A stretch of 51,896 bases of DNA from Cytophagaceae bacterium (GTDB lineage: Bacteria; Bacteroidota; Bacteroidia; Cytophagales; UBA9547). The translations under genes and the position numbers were made by a program. Under the pieces are notes generated by a model, which had not been told where the DNA came from, searched no databases, and worked only from the letters and a program-made list of their open reading frames with translations. The DNA lies in NCBI GenBank assembly GCA_027488865.1, contig JAIYAU010000057.1, positions 1-51,896 on the forward strand, given 5' to 3'. Shown in pieces: positions 8,272-15,841 of the stretch (position 1 is its first letter; every line of letters begins with the position of its first letter).

Positions 8272-9637
8272 TCTGCAGCAATTTATCAATAATTTGCTCA
8301 ATGGTTAGTTTTTCTTGGACACCCGTCGCTAGGTGTTTAAACGTAAGTAAGCCCGTGCTTATTTCATCCGAACCAATTAAAATCACATAAGGAATTCCTT
8401 TAGAATCAGCAAAACTCATCTGTTTTTTCATTTTTGATTGGTCCGGGTAAAGTTCCGAACTTATGCCCTTCTCCCTGATTTTAGCCAAAACACCCAAAGC
8501 ATATCTTTCTGCTGGTTTATCAAAGGCGGCTATCATTACTTGGGTACTTATTTCTAATGTATTGCTAAAAAGATTAAGTGACTCCATTACGTCATATATT
8601 CTATCTACACCAAACGAAAATCCCACCCCAGTCACATTTGGTAAACCGAAAATACCAGTTAAGTTGTCATACCTCCCTCCACCGCTAATACTACCCATGG
8701 AAACATTGTTTACTTTAACCTCAAATATAGTGCCTGTGTAATAACTTAAGCCTCTAGCAAGAGTTGTATCTATTTCGATTACAGCATTTTGAATGTTAAA
8801 ATAAGAAATATAGTCAAATAACTCTCGTAACTCTGCTATTCCTCTTATACCATTATCACTATTTTGAAGCAATAGCTCCAGTTGAGCTAACTTTTCAGAA
8901 TTAGAGCCTCTGATATTCATAAAAGCTTCTAATACCCCAATAGCGTTGGGATTTATGTTTTTAGCTAAAAGCTCATTATTAACTGCTTCTTGTCCTATTT
9001 TATCGAGTTTATCTATGGCAACACATATAATACCCTCTTGGCCCAACTCCCCGGCGGCCTCGGCCATACCCGCCAAAATCTTACGATTATTAATTTTTAT
9101 GGTAAAATCTGTAATGCCTAATTTCGATAAACCTTCATCTATCATAAGTACAATTTCTGCCTCACATAAAAGCGAGTCTGTTCCTACCACGTCTGCATCA
9201 CATTGATAAAACTCTCTATATCTACCTCTTTGTGGCTTATCTGCCCTCCAAACTGGTTGAATTTGATAACGTTTAAAAGGAAAAGTGATTTCGTTTTTGT
9301 TCATGACCACATACCTAGCAAAAGGCACTGTAAGGTCGTATCTTAGGGCCTTTTCTGAAATTTTTGGTAGAATTTTCTTGGCATCTCCTGTTATTAATTC
9401 TTCAGGTGTTACTTGTTTTAAATAATCGCCAGTGTTCAAAACTTTAAAAATAAGTTTATCGCCTTCGTCCCCATATTTCCCAGTTAAAACACTAAGGTTC
9501 TCCATGGTAGGCGTTTCTAAAGGTTGAAAACCAAATTTTTTAAAAACACCTTTAATAGTGTCAAAAATAAAAGAACGACGAGCCATTTTTTCAGGGCCAA
9601 AATCTCTAGTACCTTGTGGTAACGATGGTGTAGACAT
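8255..9637 (-). CDS. hisS: Histidyl-tRNA synthetase
   Basis: A class II aminoacyl-tRNA synthetase that charges tRNA-His; 460 residues, cytoplasmic. The N-terminus has LPQGTRDFGPE. Motif 2 is at about residues 110-145, with RYDLTVPFARYVV, then KRYQIQPVWRADKPQRGRYREF. The HisA/HisB histidine-binding motifs are ARGLSYYTGTIFEV (about residues 295-308) and SGGGRYDNL (about 317-325), and motif 3 is GVGFSFGVDRI (about 336-346). A C-terminal anticodon-binding domain follows. A TAnnTTTG promoter match lies about 34 bp upstream. Its 3' end overlaps the downstream secreted-protein gene, an arrangement that would couple their transcription. Confidence 0.97.
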   Translation of the reverse strand: MSTPSLPQGTRDFGPEKMARRSFIFDTIKGVFKKFGFQPLETPTMENLSVLTGKYGDEGDKLIFKVLNTGDYLKQVTPEELITGDAKKILPKISEKALRYDLTVPFARYVVMNKNEITFPFKRYQIQPVWRADKPQRGRYREFYQCDADVVGTDSLLCEAEIVLMIDEGLSKLGITDFTIKINNRKILAGMAEAAGELGQEGIICVAIDKLDKIGQEAVNNELLAKNINPNAIGVLEAFMNIRGSNSEKLAQLELLLQNSDNGIRGIAELRELFDYISYFNIQNAVIEIDTTLARGLSYYTGTIFEVKVNNVSMGSISGGGRYDNLTGIFGLPNVTGVGFSFGVDRIYDVMESLNLFSNTLEISTQVMIAAFDKPAERYALGVLAKIREKGISSELYPDQSKMKKQMSFADSKGIPYVILIGSDEISTGLLTFKHLATGVQEKLTIEQIIDKLLQNVPNT

Positions 9638-9670
9638 GCAATAAACTAAATAAATTTGATTCCTTTAATC

Positions 9671-9678
9671 CAAAGATA
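9671..9678 (-). promoter_or_regulatory. Candidate -7 promoter element of hisS
   Basis: The minus strand reads TATCTTTG, matching TAnnTTTG, with its end 33 bp before the hisS ATG. Confidence 0.45.
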
Positions 9679-9762
9679 GAAGGCGATTTTTATAAAAGTT
9701 ATAAATCTTTACAAAATTACAAAAATTGTTAAAACTAATTTTCGTAATTTAAAATAAAGCAC

Positions 9763-9770
9763 TAAATTTG
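9763..9770 (+). promoter_or_regulatory. Candidate -7 promoter element of the small basic protein gene
   Basis: TAAATTTG matches TAnnTTTG exactly. Its last three bases are the TTG that would otherwise extend the downstream frame. Since that codon lies inside the promoter, translation must start later, at ATG 9798. Confidence 0.55.
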
Positions 9771-9797
9771 CAATCCGTTTTCAAAAGAACCGTCGTC

Positions 9798-10100
9798 ATG
9801 GGAGTTACTAGATTAAAAAGAAAAGATAGAAGAAATAAAAATGTTGCCTCTGCAAGACAACAAAAAATTAAGTTGTTAACTGCTAAGCCAGTTATCAAAA
9901 AAGTAGATATCGAAGAGTTAAAAAAACAATTTGTAACTGAAGAAGCTGTAACTCCTGCTGTAGATAAAAGCCCAAAGAAAAAAGTTGTTAAAGAAGAAGT
10001 TGTGGCGGAGGTAGCACCTGTTACTGCTTCTGTTGAAGAATCAGCTGTAGTGGTTGAAGAAGCACCAACTGCAGAAGCTGCTAGCGAAAAAGCGGAGTAA
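9798..10100 (+). CDS. Small conserved Bacteroidota protein, basic N-terminus and acidic tail
   Basis: The start MGVTRLKRKDRRNKNVASAR is chosen because the only upstream alternative (TTG 9768) lies within the promoter element; this gives 100 residues. Residues 1-50 are strongly basic, and the sequence KLLTAKPVIKKVDIEELKKQF is a block I recall as conserved in short Bacteroidota proteins of unknown function. Residues 50-100 are a low-complexity region of Lys, then Glu/Val/Ala, ending in a highly acidic stretch. The charge split could indicate nucleic-acid or ribosome association, but that is only inference. A strong terminator follows the stop by about 15 bp, so the transcript is short and monocistronic. 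Confidence 0.75.
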   Translation: MGVTRLKRKDRRNKNVASARQQKIKLLTAKPVIKKVDIEELKKQFVTEEAVTPAVDKSPKKKVVKEEVVAEVAPVTASVEESAVVVEEAPTAEAASEKAE

Positions 10101-10115
10101 GTCCCACACAATCAT

Positions 10116-10150
10116 AAAAAAAAGCCATCTCCCCTGATGGCTTTTTTTTT
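10116..10150. terminator. Bidirectional Rho-independent terminator
   Basis: The 7-bp stem AGCCATC (10123-10129) and GATGGCT (10136-10142), with a TCCCCT loop, is flanked by A8 on the left and T9 on the right. It can therefore stop both the plus-strand small gene ending at 10100 and the minus-strand gene ending at 10161. Confidence 0.9.
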
Positions 10151-10160
10151 ATAATAGATT

Positions 10161-10661
10161 TTATACTCGTTTACCTAGCTCAATCACTTCCAAGTTCTCA
10201 GGTTTACCATTTTTTATATCAAACCTTACTAATGTTTTTACCTGATGGAAACCATGCATTCCTGCTGCACCAGGATTAATATGTAACATAAATTTACCAA
10301 AACTTCTATCAGGCATGATTTTTAATATATGCGAATGTCCACAGATAAAAACATCTGGTTTCAAACTTTCTAATTGACTTTTGATCACTTTAGGATATCT
10401 ACCGGGATAACCACCTATATGAATCATCCAAACTGATAGGCCTTCGCAAGTAAAAAAAATCTCTTTGGGAAATTCTGTTCGTAATGTTTGACTGTCAATA
10501 TTGCCATAAACTCCTCTAAGTGGTTTAAAATCCTGAAGCTGTTTTACAAGTTCAAGCGTACCAAAATCGCCTGCATGCCATATTTCATCTACTTCTTTAA
10601 AGTACTCAAAAACCTTGGGATCTAAATAGCCATGTGTATCTGAGATTAAACCAATTTTCAT
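10161..10661 (-). CDS. YfcE/MJ0936-type metallophosphoesterase
   Basis: A 166-residue calcineurin-like phosphoesterase, cytoplasmic, likely a dinuclear metal phosphodiesterase acting on small phosphodiesters; substrate unknown. All metal-ligand motifs are present: ISDTHGYL (residues 6-13), HAGDFG (30-35), VYGNID (52-57), a His in MIHIGG (about residues 80-85), and CGHSH (about 107-111). The length is typical of the YfcE/YsnB group. It lies 39 bp downstream of the XRE-type gene on the same strand and may share its transcript; the bidirectional terminator at 10116-10150 closes the unit. Confidence 0.92.
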   Translation of the reverse strand: MKIGLISDTHGYLDPKVFEYFKEVDEIWHAGDFGTLELVKQLQDFKPLRGVYGNIDSQTLRTEFPKEIFFTCEGLSVWMIHIGGYPGRYPKVIKSQLESLKPDVFICGHSHILKIMPDRSFGKFMLHINPGAAGMHGFHQVKTLVRFDIKNGKPENLEVIELGKRV

Positions 10662-10700
10662 AGTCTACAATTAAAACGTCAGCAAAAATTACTTAAAAAA

Positions 10701-11351
10701 TTAAGGTTCAGGCTGATAAATCGAAAAGGTTTTATCATCATAAAAAATTATAATCTTTTCAATTTTTTTAGAAGACGAAGATGGTGTACTTGCCGTTGGC
10801 ACTGTGGTACTAAAAGCTTCGTGGCTAAATACTTCTTCCAATGAAAAATCCTCTTTGGAAAGAGTTGGTTTTTCTTTTGGTGATTTAATTTCTATGGGAG
10901 GTATAGGTTCATGTATATTAACAGTGTCGATTTCAAGTTCGGAAGGCGCTGGCTCTTTTTTGTTGGCTACAGGTTGAATGTCCACTACATCCTCCTTAAA
11001 ATCAGTAACTAATGCTGATTGTATCTGATTAAATTTATCAGCATACAGCTTTCTTTTTTCCTCTTGAAAAGAAGTAGAACGTACTTTCGTTGTTTTCTTT
11101 TCTTCCTTTGGTTTCAAAGGCTCTTCATTAAATAACATTAATTGATCCATAGTGCCCTTTCCTGTTAAAAGCCAATCAGCATCTACATTTGGAAACTTTT
11201 CTAGTATCCTAGCCACCATTTCAAGGCTTGGCCGATTACGTTGAGATAATATATGCGAAATTGCCGACCTTTGTACCCCAATGATATCTGCTAATCCAGA
11301 TGCAGACAACTGGTATTTATCTAAAATAGATTTTATTCTTTCGGCAATCAT
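10701..11351 (-). CDS. XRE-family HTH DNA-binding protein with long disordered tail
   Basis: Residues 1-68 form a helix-turn-helix of the XRE/Cro class: IKSILDKYQLSASGLADIIG, then VQRSAISHILSQRNRPSLEM and a helix ending DADWLLTGKG. The DADWLLTGKG ending is typical of Bacteroidota and phage-like Cro/CI-type regulators. Residues 70-216 are charged and low in complexity (runs of Lys, Glu, Pro and Ser). The C-terminus KKIEKIIIFYDDKTFSIYQPEP looks like a short beta element. An 8+8 bp palindrome carrying the promoter element abuts the start codon, so autoregulation is plausible. The next gene downstream is the phosphoesterase. Confidence 0.88.
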   Translation of the reverse strand: MIAERIKSILDKYQLSASGLADIIGVQRSAISHILSQRNRPSLEMVARILEKFPNVDADWLLTGKGTMDQLMLFNEEPLKPKEEKKTTKVRSTSFQEEKRKLYADKFNQIQSALVTDFKEDVVDIQPVANKKEPAPSELEIDTVNIHEPIPPIEIKSPKEKPTLSKEDFSLEEVFSHEAFSTTVPTASTPSSSSKKIEKIIIFYDDKTFSIYQPEP

Positions 11352-11369
11352 TGGTTACAAATGTAACCA
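11352..11369 (-). promoter_or_regulatory. Palindromic operator overlapping the XRE gene promoter
   Basis: TGGTTACA-AA-TGTAACCA is a perfect inverted repeat with 8-bp arms directly next to the ATG (11349-11351). The minus-strand sequence TACATTTG (11365-11358) inside it matches the TAnnTTTG -7 element, so a protein bound here would block RNA polymerase. The expected transcription start falls at or next to the start codon. Confidence 0.65.
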
Positions 11370-11553
11370 TTTGGTGGTTTATAATTACAATTTACATAAA
11401 AATTTAATGTTCTGATAGTTAAGAACTCAGATAACAAATGGTTGTATTAGTGCAATGTTGTTTTGCCTTTTTTGGTGTAAATAAAGGCGGTTATGTGATG
11501 ACTGTGATCATCCTTTAATGAAAAATGGATAATTGAGAATTTAGTAACATGAA

Positions 11554-12774
11554 TCATCTCACCAATAAACTACTGTCGCCAAAGCTAAGGAATCTAAAAT
11601 CATTGTTTAACGCATAATCATATATTTTTTGATGATTTCCTCCCGTAAATGCCGATACCAGTAGTAACAAGGTACTTTTTGGTTGGTGAAAATTTGTAAT
11701 AAGTTGGTTTACCAATTTAAATTTATAACCAGGCGCTATCATCATGGATGTGTAACCACTTAAGACTTTTAAAGATTGGATTTCCATCCAATTAATGATA
11801 ATTTCTAGTGACTCTTGAGCAGACAGGGCGTCTTCCATTTCATATGGATCCCACTGAGATACATGCAAATAAGGATTATTCCAACCGTTTTTAATTCGTA
11901 TACCAAACCAATACAAACTTTCTATTGTACGTATGCTTGTGGTGCCTACTGCGATTATATTTTTACCAATTCCAGCCTTGATATTACACAAAGTAGCTAT
12001 GTCAATTAGAACCATTTCACGATGCATTTCATGTGTTTCCATTTTTGCACTTTTAACGGGTTTAAAAGTACCAGCACCCACATGTAAGGTCACTTGAGCC
12101 AATTTAACCCCCTTGTTCGTAAGATTCTCAAAAATTTGTGGTGTAAAATGGAGTCCAGCTGTAGGCGCTGCTACACTTCCGTCCTGTGCAGCATATACAG
12201 TTTGATACCGCTCTTTATCTGTTTCTTCGGCATTTCTACCTAGGTAAGGAGGCAAAGGTATTGCCCCAAAAGCATCCAAAATTTCAGCAAAAGTAAGATT
12301 TGGATTGTTCCAACTTAATAAAACTACATGTCCTTCTTTGCAAGGAGCTACCTTTGTAGCTTTTAAGGTTACCAAATCACTTTTAATAGGGTGGATAGTT
12401 TGCAGCACTTCATCCTTCCACTTAGAGGAATTGCCAATCATACAAGTCATTTGGACGTCCTGTGTGGCTTGCATTACTTCTTGCATGGCAGTATTAGTGG
12501 CACTTTCCAATACAAATATCTCAATTTTGGCTCCTGTACTTTTTTTAATGAAAGATAACCTTGCCTGTATCACTTTTGTATCGTTAAAAACAAGCAAGCT
12601 GTCGCTTTCTATTTCATGAGGCAAGTCTTTAAAAGTTCGTTCAGTGATATGCCCTTTTCTGTATATCAACAGTTTAGAGGAATCACGTTGTTCTAACGGA
12701 TAGGAGGCAATTTTATCATTGGGAAGTACATAATCAAATTGTTCTATGGAAAGTTCCTTTGGGTGGATATGCAT
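11554..12774 (-). CDS. queA: S-adenosylmethionine:tRNA ribosyltransferase-isomerase
   Basis: QueA transfers the ribosyl part of SAM to preQ1-modified tRNA, giving epoxyqueuosine at wobble position 34 of tRNAs for Asp, Asn, His and Tyr. Family landmarks in this 406-residue protein are DYVLPNDKIASYPLEQRDSS near the N-terminus, VFNDTKVIQARL (about residues 61-72), IPLPPYLGR (about 172-180), YQTVYA (about 189-194), the catalytic-region block SVAAPTAGLHFT (about 199-210), THEMHREM (about residues 245-252), and TNFHQPKSTLLLLVSAFTG (about 361-379). It is monocistronic, with a TAnnTTTG element about 20 bp upstream. No other queuosine gene lies in the window. Confidence 0.96.
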   Translation of the reverse strand: MHIHPKELSIEQFDYVLPNDKIASYPLEQRDSSKLLIYRKGHITERTFKDLPHEIESDSLLVFNDTKVIQARLSFIKKSTGAKIEIFVLESATNTAMQEVMQATQDVQMTCMIGNSSKWKDEVLQTIHPIKSDLVTLKATKVAPCKEGHVVLLSWNNPNLTFAEILDAFGAIPLPPYLGRNAEETDKERYQTVYAAQDGSVAAPTAGLHFTPQIFENLTNKGVKLAQVTLHVGAGTFKPVKSAKMETHEMHREMVLIDIATLCNIKAGIGKNIIAVGTTSIRTIESLYWFGIRIKNGWNNPYLHVSQWDPYEMEDALSAQESLEIIINWMEIQSLKVLSGYTSMMIAPGYKFKLVNQLITNFHQPKSTLLLLVSAFTGGNHQKIYDYALNNDFRFLSFGDSSLLVR

Positions 12775-12793
12775 ATCAATTCTTTTTAAAGTG

Positions 12794-12801
12794 CAAAAAT
12801 A
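12794..12801 (-). promoter_or_regulatory. Candidate -7 promoter element of queA
   Basis: The minus strand reads TATTTTTG (TAnnTTTG), ending 19 bp before the queA ATG. Confidence 0.4.
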
Positions 12802-13219
12802 GAGGTTAAAGTATAATAAAACACCAAAAGCTCCTTAATAATACCCTCTGCTCCCAAATGATTCATTGGATATATTAACCTTCCAAAGGTTTAATTCTTA
12901 AAATGCAAAAGTTAAAATGGTTCATTCTTTTGTAAGCATGGCAACTTGATCTTTTACATTGATTAATCTGGATTCAAATAAAAACCTGTGCACAATGAAT
13001 TCATTCTATTAAAAACCTATAAGGTTTATAATGCGTCATTTGGGAAACAATTACCTTGTTAAAAATAAACGCAAAACTGCGGCTATATGACTATTTCTCT
13101 TAAAAATTTTCATGAATTATAGGTATTAAAACGCAACGACATCTACTGTTTTACGTTAAAATGTTTACTACTACAACTTATTAGTTTAAGTTGCTTTTGA
13201 TTCAAACTACATCATTTAT
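12802..13219. other. Intergenic region with repeat elements, no gene
   Basis: About 420 bp between the divergent queA and HhH genes. All six frames are short here. It contains the palindromes and 'ATTCATTGGA'-type motifs described under the repeat at 12851-13027. The last ~190 bp (13030-13219) show no recognisable element. Confidence 0.6.
12851..13027. repeat. Intergenic palindromic repeat cluster (copy 1)
   Basis: Palindrome AACCTT-CCA-AAGGTT (12877-12891) is preceded by ATTCATTGGA (12861-12870). About 120 bp on, palindrome AAACCT-ATA-AGGTTT (13013-13027) is preceded by CATTGATTAATCTGGAT (12958-12974), which resembles the first motif in inverse orientation. Related sequences recur at 17866-17915 and 41400-41434. 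Confidence 0.5.
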
Positions 13220-13900
13220 ATGTTCTTCGTCGTTCTTGGTCAAACTGCCTTTATTGGCTTAATTGCTAATCATTCTATTGAAGTTACAATTTTCTTTGCT
13301 CTTGCTTTCTTGGCTGGATATTTTGTTAAACATCTTTTTGTAAAAAACATTTACACCCAACTAGCTGGATATAAGTTGGAAATATTAAATCATCAAACCA
13401 AGATAGATACAATTCAAGAGGAAAACCTAAGCTTAAAACAACTGGTTCAGCGACAAAATAGTGAAATGGATCAATTATATGTTAGTAAAAATTCCAATAC
13501 CGAAATTATCCAATTCAAAAAGCAACTCTCTCAAAAAGACGAAGAAATAGTGTTGCTCAGGAGCGAATTAGTGATGTTAAAGGAAAAGGAAATTAAAATT
13601 GCCAGCAAACTCACATCAGATTATATATCTATTAAAAAAGATGACTTAAAAATAATTGAAGGAATTGGCCCTAAAATTGAAAAGATGTTATTTGATGCGA
13701 AAATCTTCACTTATGAAGACCTTAAAAACCAAAACCCTGAAAAAATAAAGTTTATATTGATTCACGCTGGCGGTGAACGCTATAAAATTCACGACCCTCA
13801 AACATGGCCTATACAGGCAGAATTGGCATATCTTGGCAAATGGAATGAGTTAAAAGAATACCAACGCACCAAATTAAAAGAACAAACAATTAACAATTAA
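13220..13900 (+). CDS. Membrane-anchored coiled-coil protein with C-terminal helix-hairpin-helix domain
   Basis: This 226-residue protein has hydrophobic helices at about residues 1-40 (a short N-terminal segment and FFALAFLAGYFV), a coiled coil at about residues 45-130 rich in Glu, Lys, Gln and Ile, and a helix-hairpin-helix domain at about residues 150-215. The HhH is marked by DDLKIIEGIGPKIEKMLFDA, then FTYEDLKN, with a trailing block GERYKIHDPQTWPIQAELA. The latter phrase is typical of the 'flap-endonuclease-like 5' DNA nuclease' COG3743-type proteins. That name is a homology label; nuclease residues are not evident. Membrane anchoring suggests DNA or envelope tethering, an inference. The ABC-F gene follows after 31 bp with its own promoter element. 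Confidence 0.82.
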   Translation: MFFVVLGQTAFIGLIANHSIEVTIFFALAFLAGYFVKHLFVKNIYTQLAGYKLEILNHQTKIDTIQEENLSLKQLVQRQNSEMDQLYVSKNSNTEIIQFKKQLSQKDEEIVLLRSELVMLKEKEIKIASKLTSDYISIKKDDLKIIEGIGPKIEKMLFDAKIFTYEDLKNQNPEKIKFILIHAGGERYKIHDPQTWPIQAELAYLGKWNELKEYQRTKLKEQTINN

Positions 13901-13903
13901 CAT

Positions 13904-13911
13904 TATATTTG
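13904..13911 (+). promoter_or_regulatory. Candidate -7 promoter element of the ABC-F gene
   Basis: TATATTTG (TAnnTTTG) lies just after the HhH stop at 13900 and 20 bp before the ABC-F ATG at 13932, so the ABC-F gene may be transcribed independently of its neighbour. Confidence 0.5.
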
Positions 13912-13931
13912 TTGCTTCAAAAACGAATATC

Positions 13932-15569
13932 ATGATTTCTGTTGACAGTGTCGCTGTAGAATTTAGCGGCAAAACACTTTTTAGTGATGTTACCTTTAAC
14001 ATTAACGACAAAGATAAAATTGCCATAATGGGCAAAAATGGTGCTGGTAAATCAACCCTACTTAAGATAATTGCTGGTGTGGATAAACCCACCAAAGGAA
14101 AGGTATCAGCTCCGAATGGTGCGGTAATAGCGTATTTACCTCAGCATCTCCTTACACATGACAATAGTACGGTTTTTGAAGAAGCTTCAAAAGCGTTTTC
14201 TGATGTATCATCGATGAAAATTGAACTAGATGAACTTAATAGTCAGCTAGAAACACGTACCGATTATGAATCAGAAGACTACTACAAAATAATAGAAAGA
14301 GTATCTGAATTGAGTGAAAAGTTTTACTCCATTGATGATGTTAATTATGACGCAGAAGTAGAGAAAATTTTATTAGGTCTTGGGTTTAAAAGAGCTGATT
14401 TTGAACGACAAACGAGCGAATTTAGTGGTGGTTGGCGCATGCGTATTGAACTAGCCAAGATATTGTTAAAACAACCAGATCTCATCTTACTTGATGAACC
14501 TACCAATCACATGGATATTGAATCCATTCAGTGGCTTGAGGAATTTTTAATAAACAATGCCAAAGCAGTAATTTTAATATCCCATGATAGGGCTTTTGTA
14601 GATAACATTACAAATCGCACCATTGAGGTGACCATGGGTCGCATTTACGATTACAAAGTCAATTATACCCAATATATTCAGCTGCGTGCCGAACGCAGGA
14701 TGCATCAACAAAAAGCCTATGAAGAGCAGCAAGCATTTATTGCAGATACTACCGAATTTATAGAACGATTTAGAGGCACCTACTCTAAAACAAACCAAGT
14801 GCAATCGCGCGTAAAAATGCTTGAGAAACTCACATTGGTAGAAATTGATGAAGTAGATAACTCTGCACTTAATTTAAAGTTCCCACCTGCACCTAGATCT
14901 GGAAATTATCCGCTGATAGTCAAAGATTTGTGTAAAAATTATGGCGATTACACGGTATTTAAAGATGCCTCACTCACCATTGAAAGAGGCCAAAAAGTAG
15001 CTTTTGTGGGCAAAAATGGTGAGGGGAAGTCAACCATGATTAAGGCCATCATGAAAGAAATAAATTATACTGGAAGCCTTGAGTTAGGTCATAACTCTAT
15101 GATAGGATATTTTGCCCAAAACCAAGCAGCGCTCCTTGATGAAGAACTTACAATATTTCAAACTATAGATAATATTGCGGTTGGAGAGATTAGGACAAAA
15201 ATAAAGGACATCTTAGGTGCATTTATGTTTAGCGGAGAGGATATTAACAAAAAAGTAAAAGTGCTTTCGGGTGGTGAAAAAACTCGATTAGCCATGATAA
15301 AATTGTTACTTGAGCCAGTTAATTTACTTATCCTGGATGAGCCAACGAACCATCTGGATCTTAAGACTAAAGATATTTTAAAAGAAGCCCTTAAAAGCTT
15401 TGATGGTACCATTATTCTAGTTTCTCACGACCGTGACTTCCTTAATGGACTTGCCAATAAAGTATTTGAATTTACAAACAAGCGTGTGGTTGAACATCTT
15501 GAAGATATTAACGGCTTTTTAAGAAATAAAAAGCTAGAGAATATGAGGGCCTTGGAAGCTAAAAAATAG
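13932..15569 (+). CDS. ABC-F family ATP-binding protein (YbiT-like)
   Basis: A soluble, duplicated ATPase of 545 residues with no membrane segments, the ABC-F architecture that acts on ribosomes rather than transport. The first half has Walker A GKNGAGKSTLLK (about residues 35-46), signature FSGGWRMRIELAK (about 163-175), and Walker B LILLDEPTNHMD (about 185-196). The linker (about residues 240-310) is long, charged and helical, as expected for the P-site tRNA interaction motif. The second half has GKNGEGKSTMIKAI (about residues 358-371), LSGGEKTRLAMIKLL (about 442-456), and LLILDEPTNHLD (about 464-475). The linker and overall layout resemble YbiT/EttA-type factors; a resistance role cannot be told from sequence. 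It has its own promoter match. Confidence 0.93.
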   Translation: MISVDSVAVEFSGKTLFSDVTFNINDKDKIAIMGKNGAGKSTLLKIIAGVDKPTKGKVSAPNGAVIAYLPQHLLTHDNSTVFEEASKAFSDVSSMKIELDELNSQLETRTDYESEDYYKIIERVSELSEKFYSIDDVNYDAEVEKILLGLGFKRADFERQTSEFSGGWRMRIELAKILLKQPDLILLDEPTNHMDIESIQWLEEFLINNAKAVILISHDRAFVDNITNRTIEVTMGRIYDYKVNYTQYIQLRAERRMHQQKAYEEQQAFIADTTEFIERFRGTYSKTNQVQSRVKMLEKLTLVEIDEVDNSALNLKFPPAPRSGNYPLIVKDLCKNYGDYTVFKDASLTIERGQKVAFVGKNGEGKSTMIKAIMKEINYTGSLELGHNSMIGYFAQNQAALLDEELTIFQTIDNIAVGEIRTKIKDILGAFMFSGEDINKKVKVLSGGEKTRLAMIKLLLEPVNLLILDEPTNHLDLKTKDILKEALKSFDGTIILVSHDRDFLNGLANKVFEFTNKRVVEHLEDINGFLRNKKLENMRALEAKK

Positions 15570-15586
15570 GAGTTAATTAGTAATGT

Positions 15587-15753
15587 CCTTGATTGATCAA
15601 GGTTCAGAAAATAAAAAATATTAACCTTTTGCCTCAATATTCTTTATCATAAATATTTGGGTAATTTATGAAAATAGAGCCAAGTATAGTCCAATGTTAG
15701 GTTGAGATTCTAGATTAAGCAATTTATAATCAACTAATAATAGATTGCTTAAT
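15587..15753. other. Two inverted repeats in the convergent ABC-F/glycosyltransferase gap
   Basis: CCTTGAT-TG-ATCAAGG (15587-15602) and ATTAAGCAAT (15714-15723) with ATTGCTTAAT (15744-15753), the latter with a 20-nt loop. Both lie in the ~270-bp gap between the ABC-F stop at 15569 and the minus-strand gene ending at 15842. Neither has a convincing T-run, so they are only possible weak terminators. The rest of the gap is featureless. Confidence 0.4.
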
Positions 15754-15841
15754 GTTTAATTCAATTTTAATTCTGTGATCACCACTAGGTTCATTAGAAT
15801 AACCAAAGCCTATAATCGAACTAAATAAATTTGATAATTAT

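Noticed and set aside
9749-10111. Minus-strand frame of 120 codons opposite the small basic protein
   Set aside because: Its Ser/Thr/Ala/Phe-rich composition is what results from reading the antisense of a Lys/Glu/Val-rich gene. The plus-strand gene has a promoter, a plausible start and a terminator.
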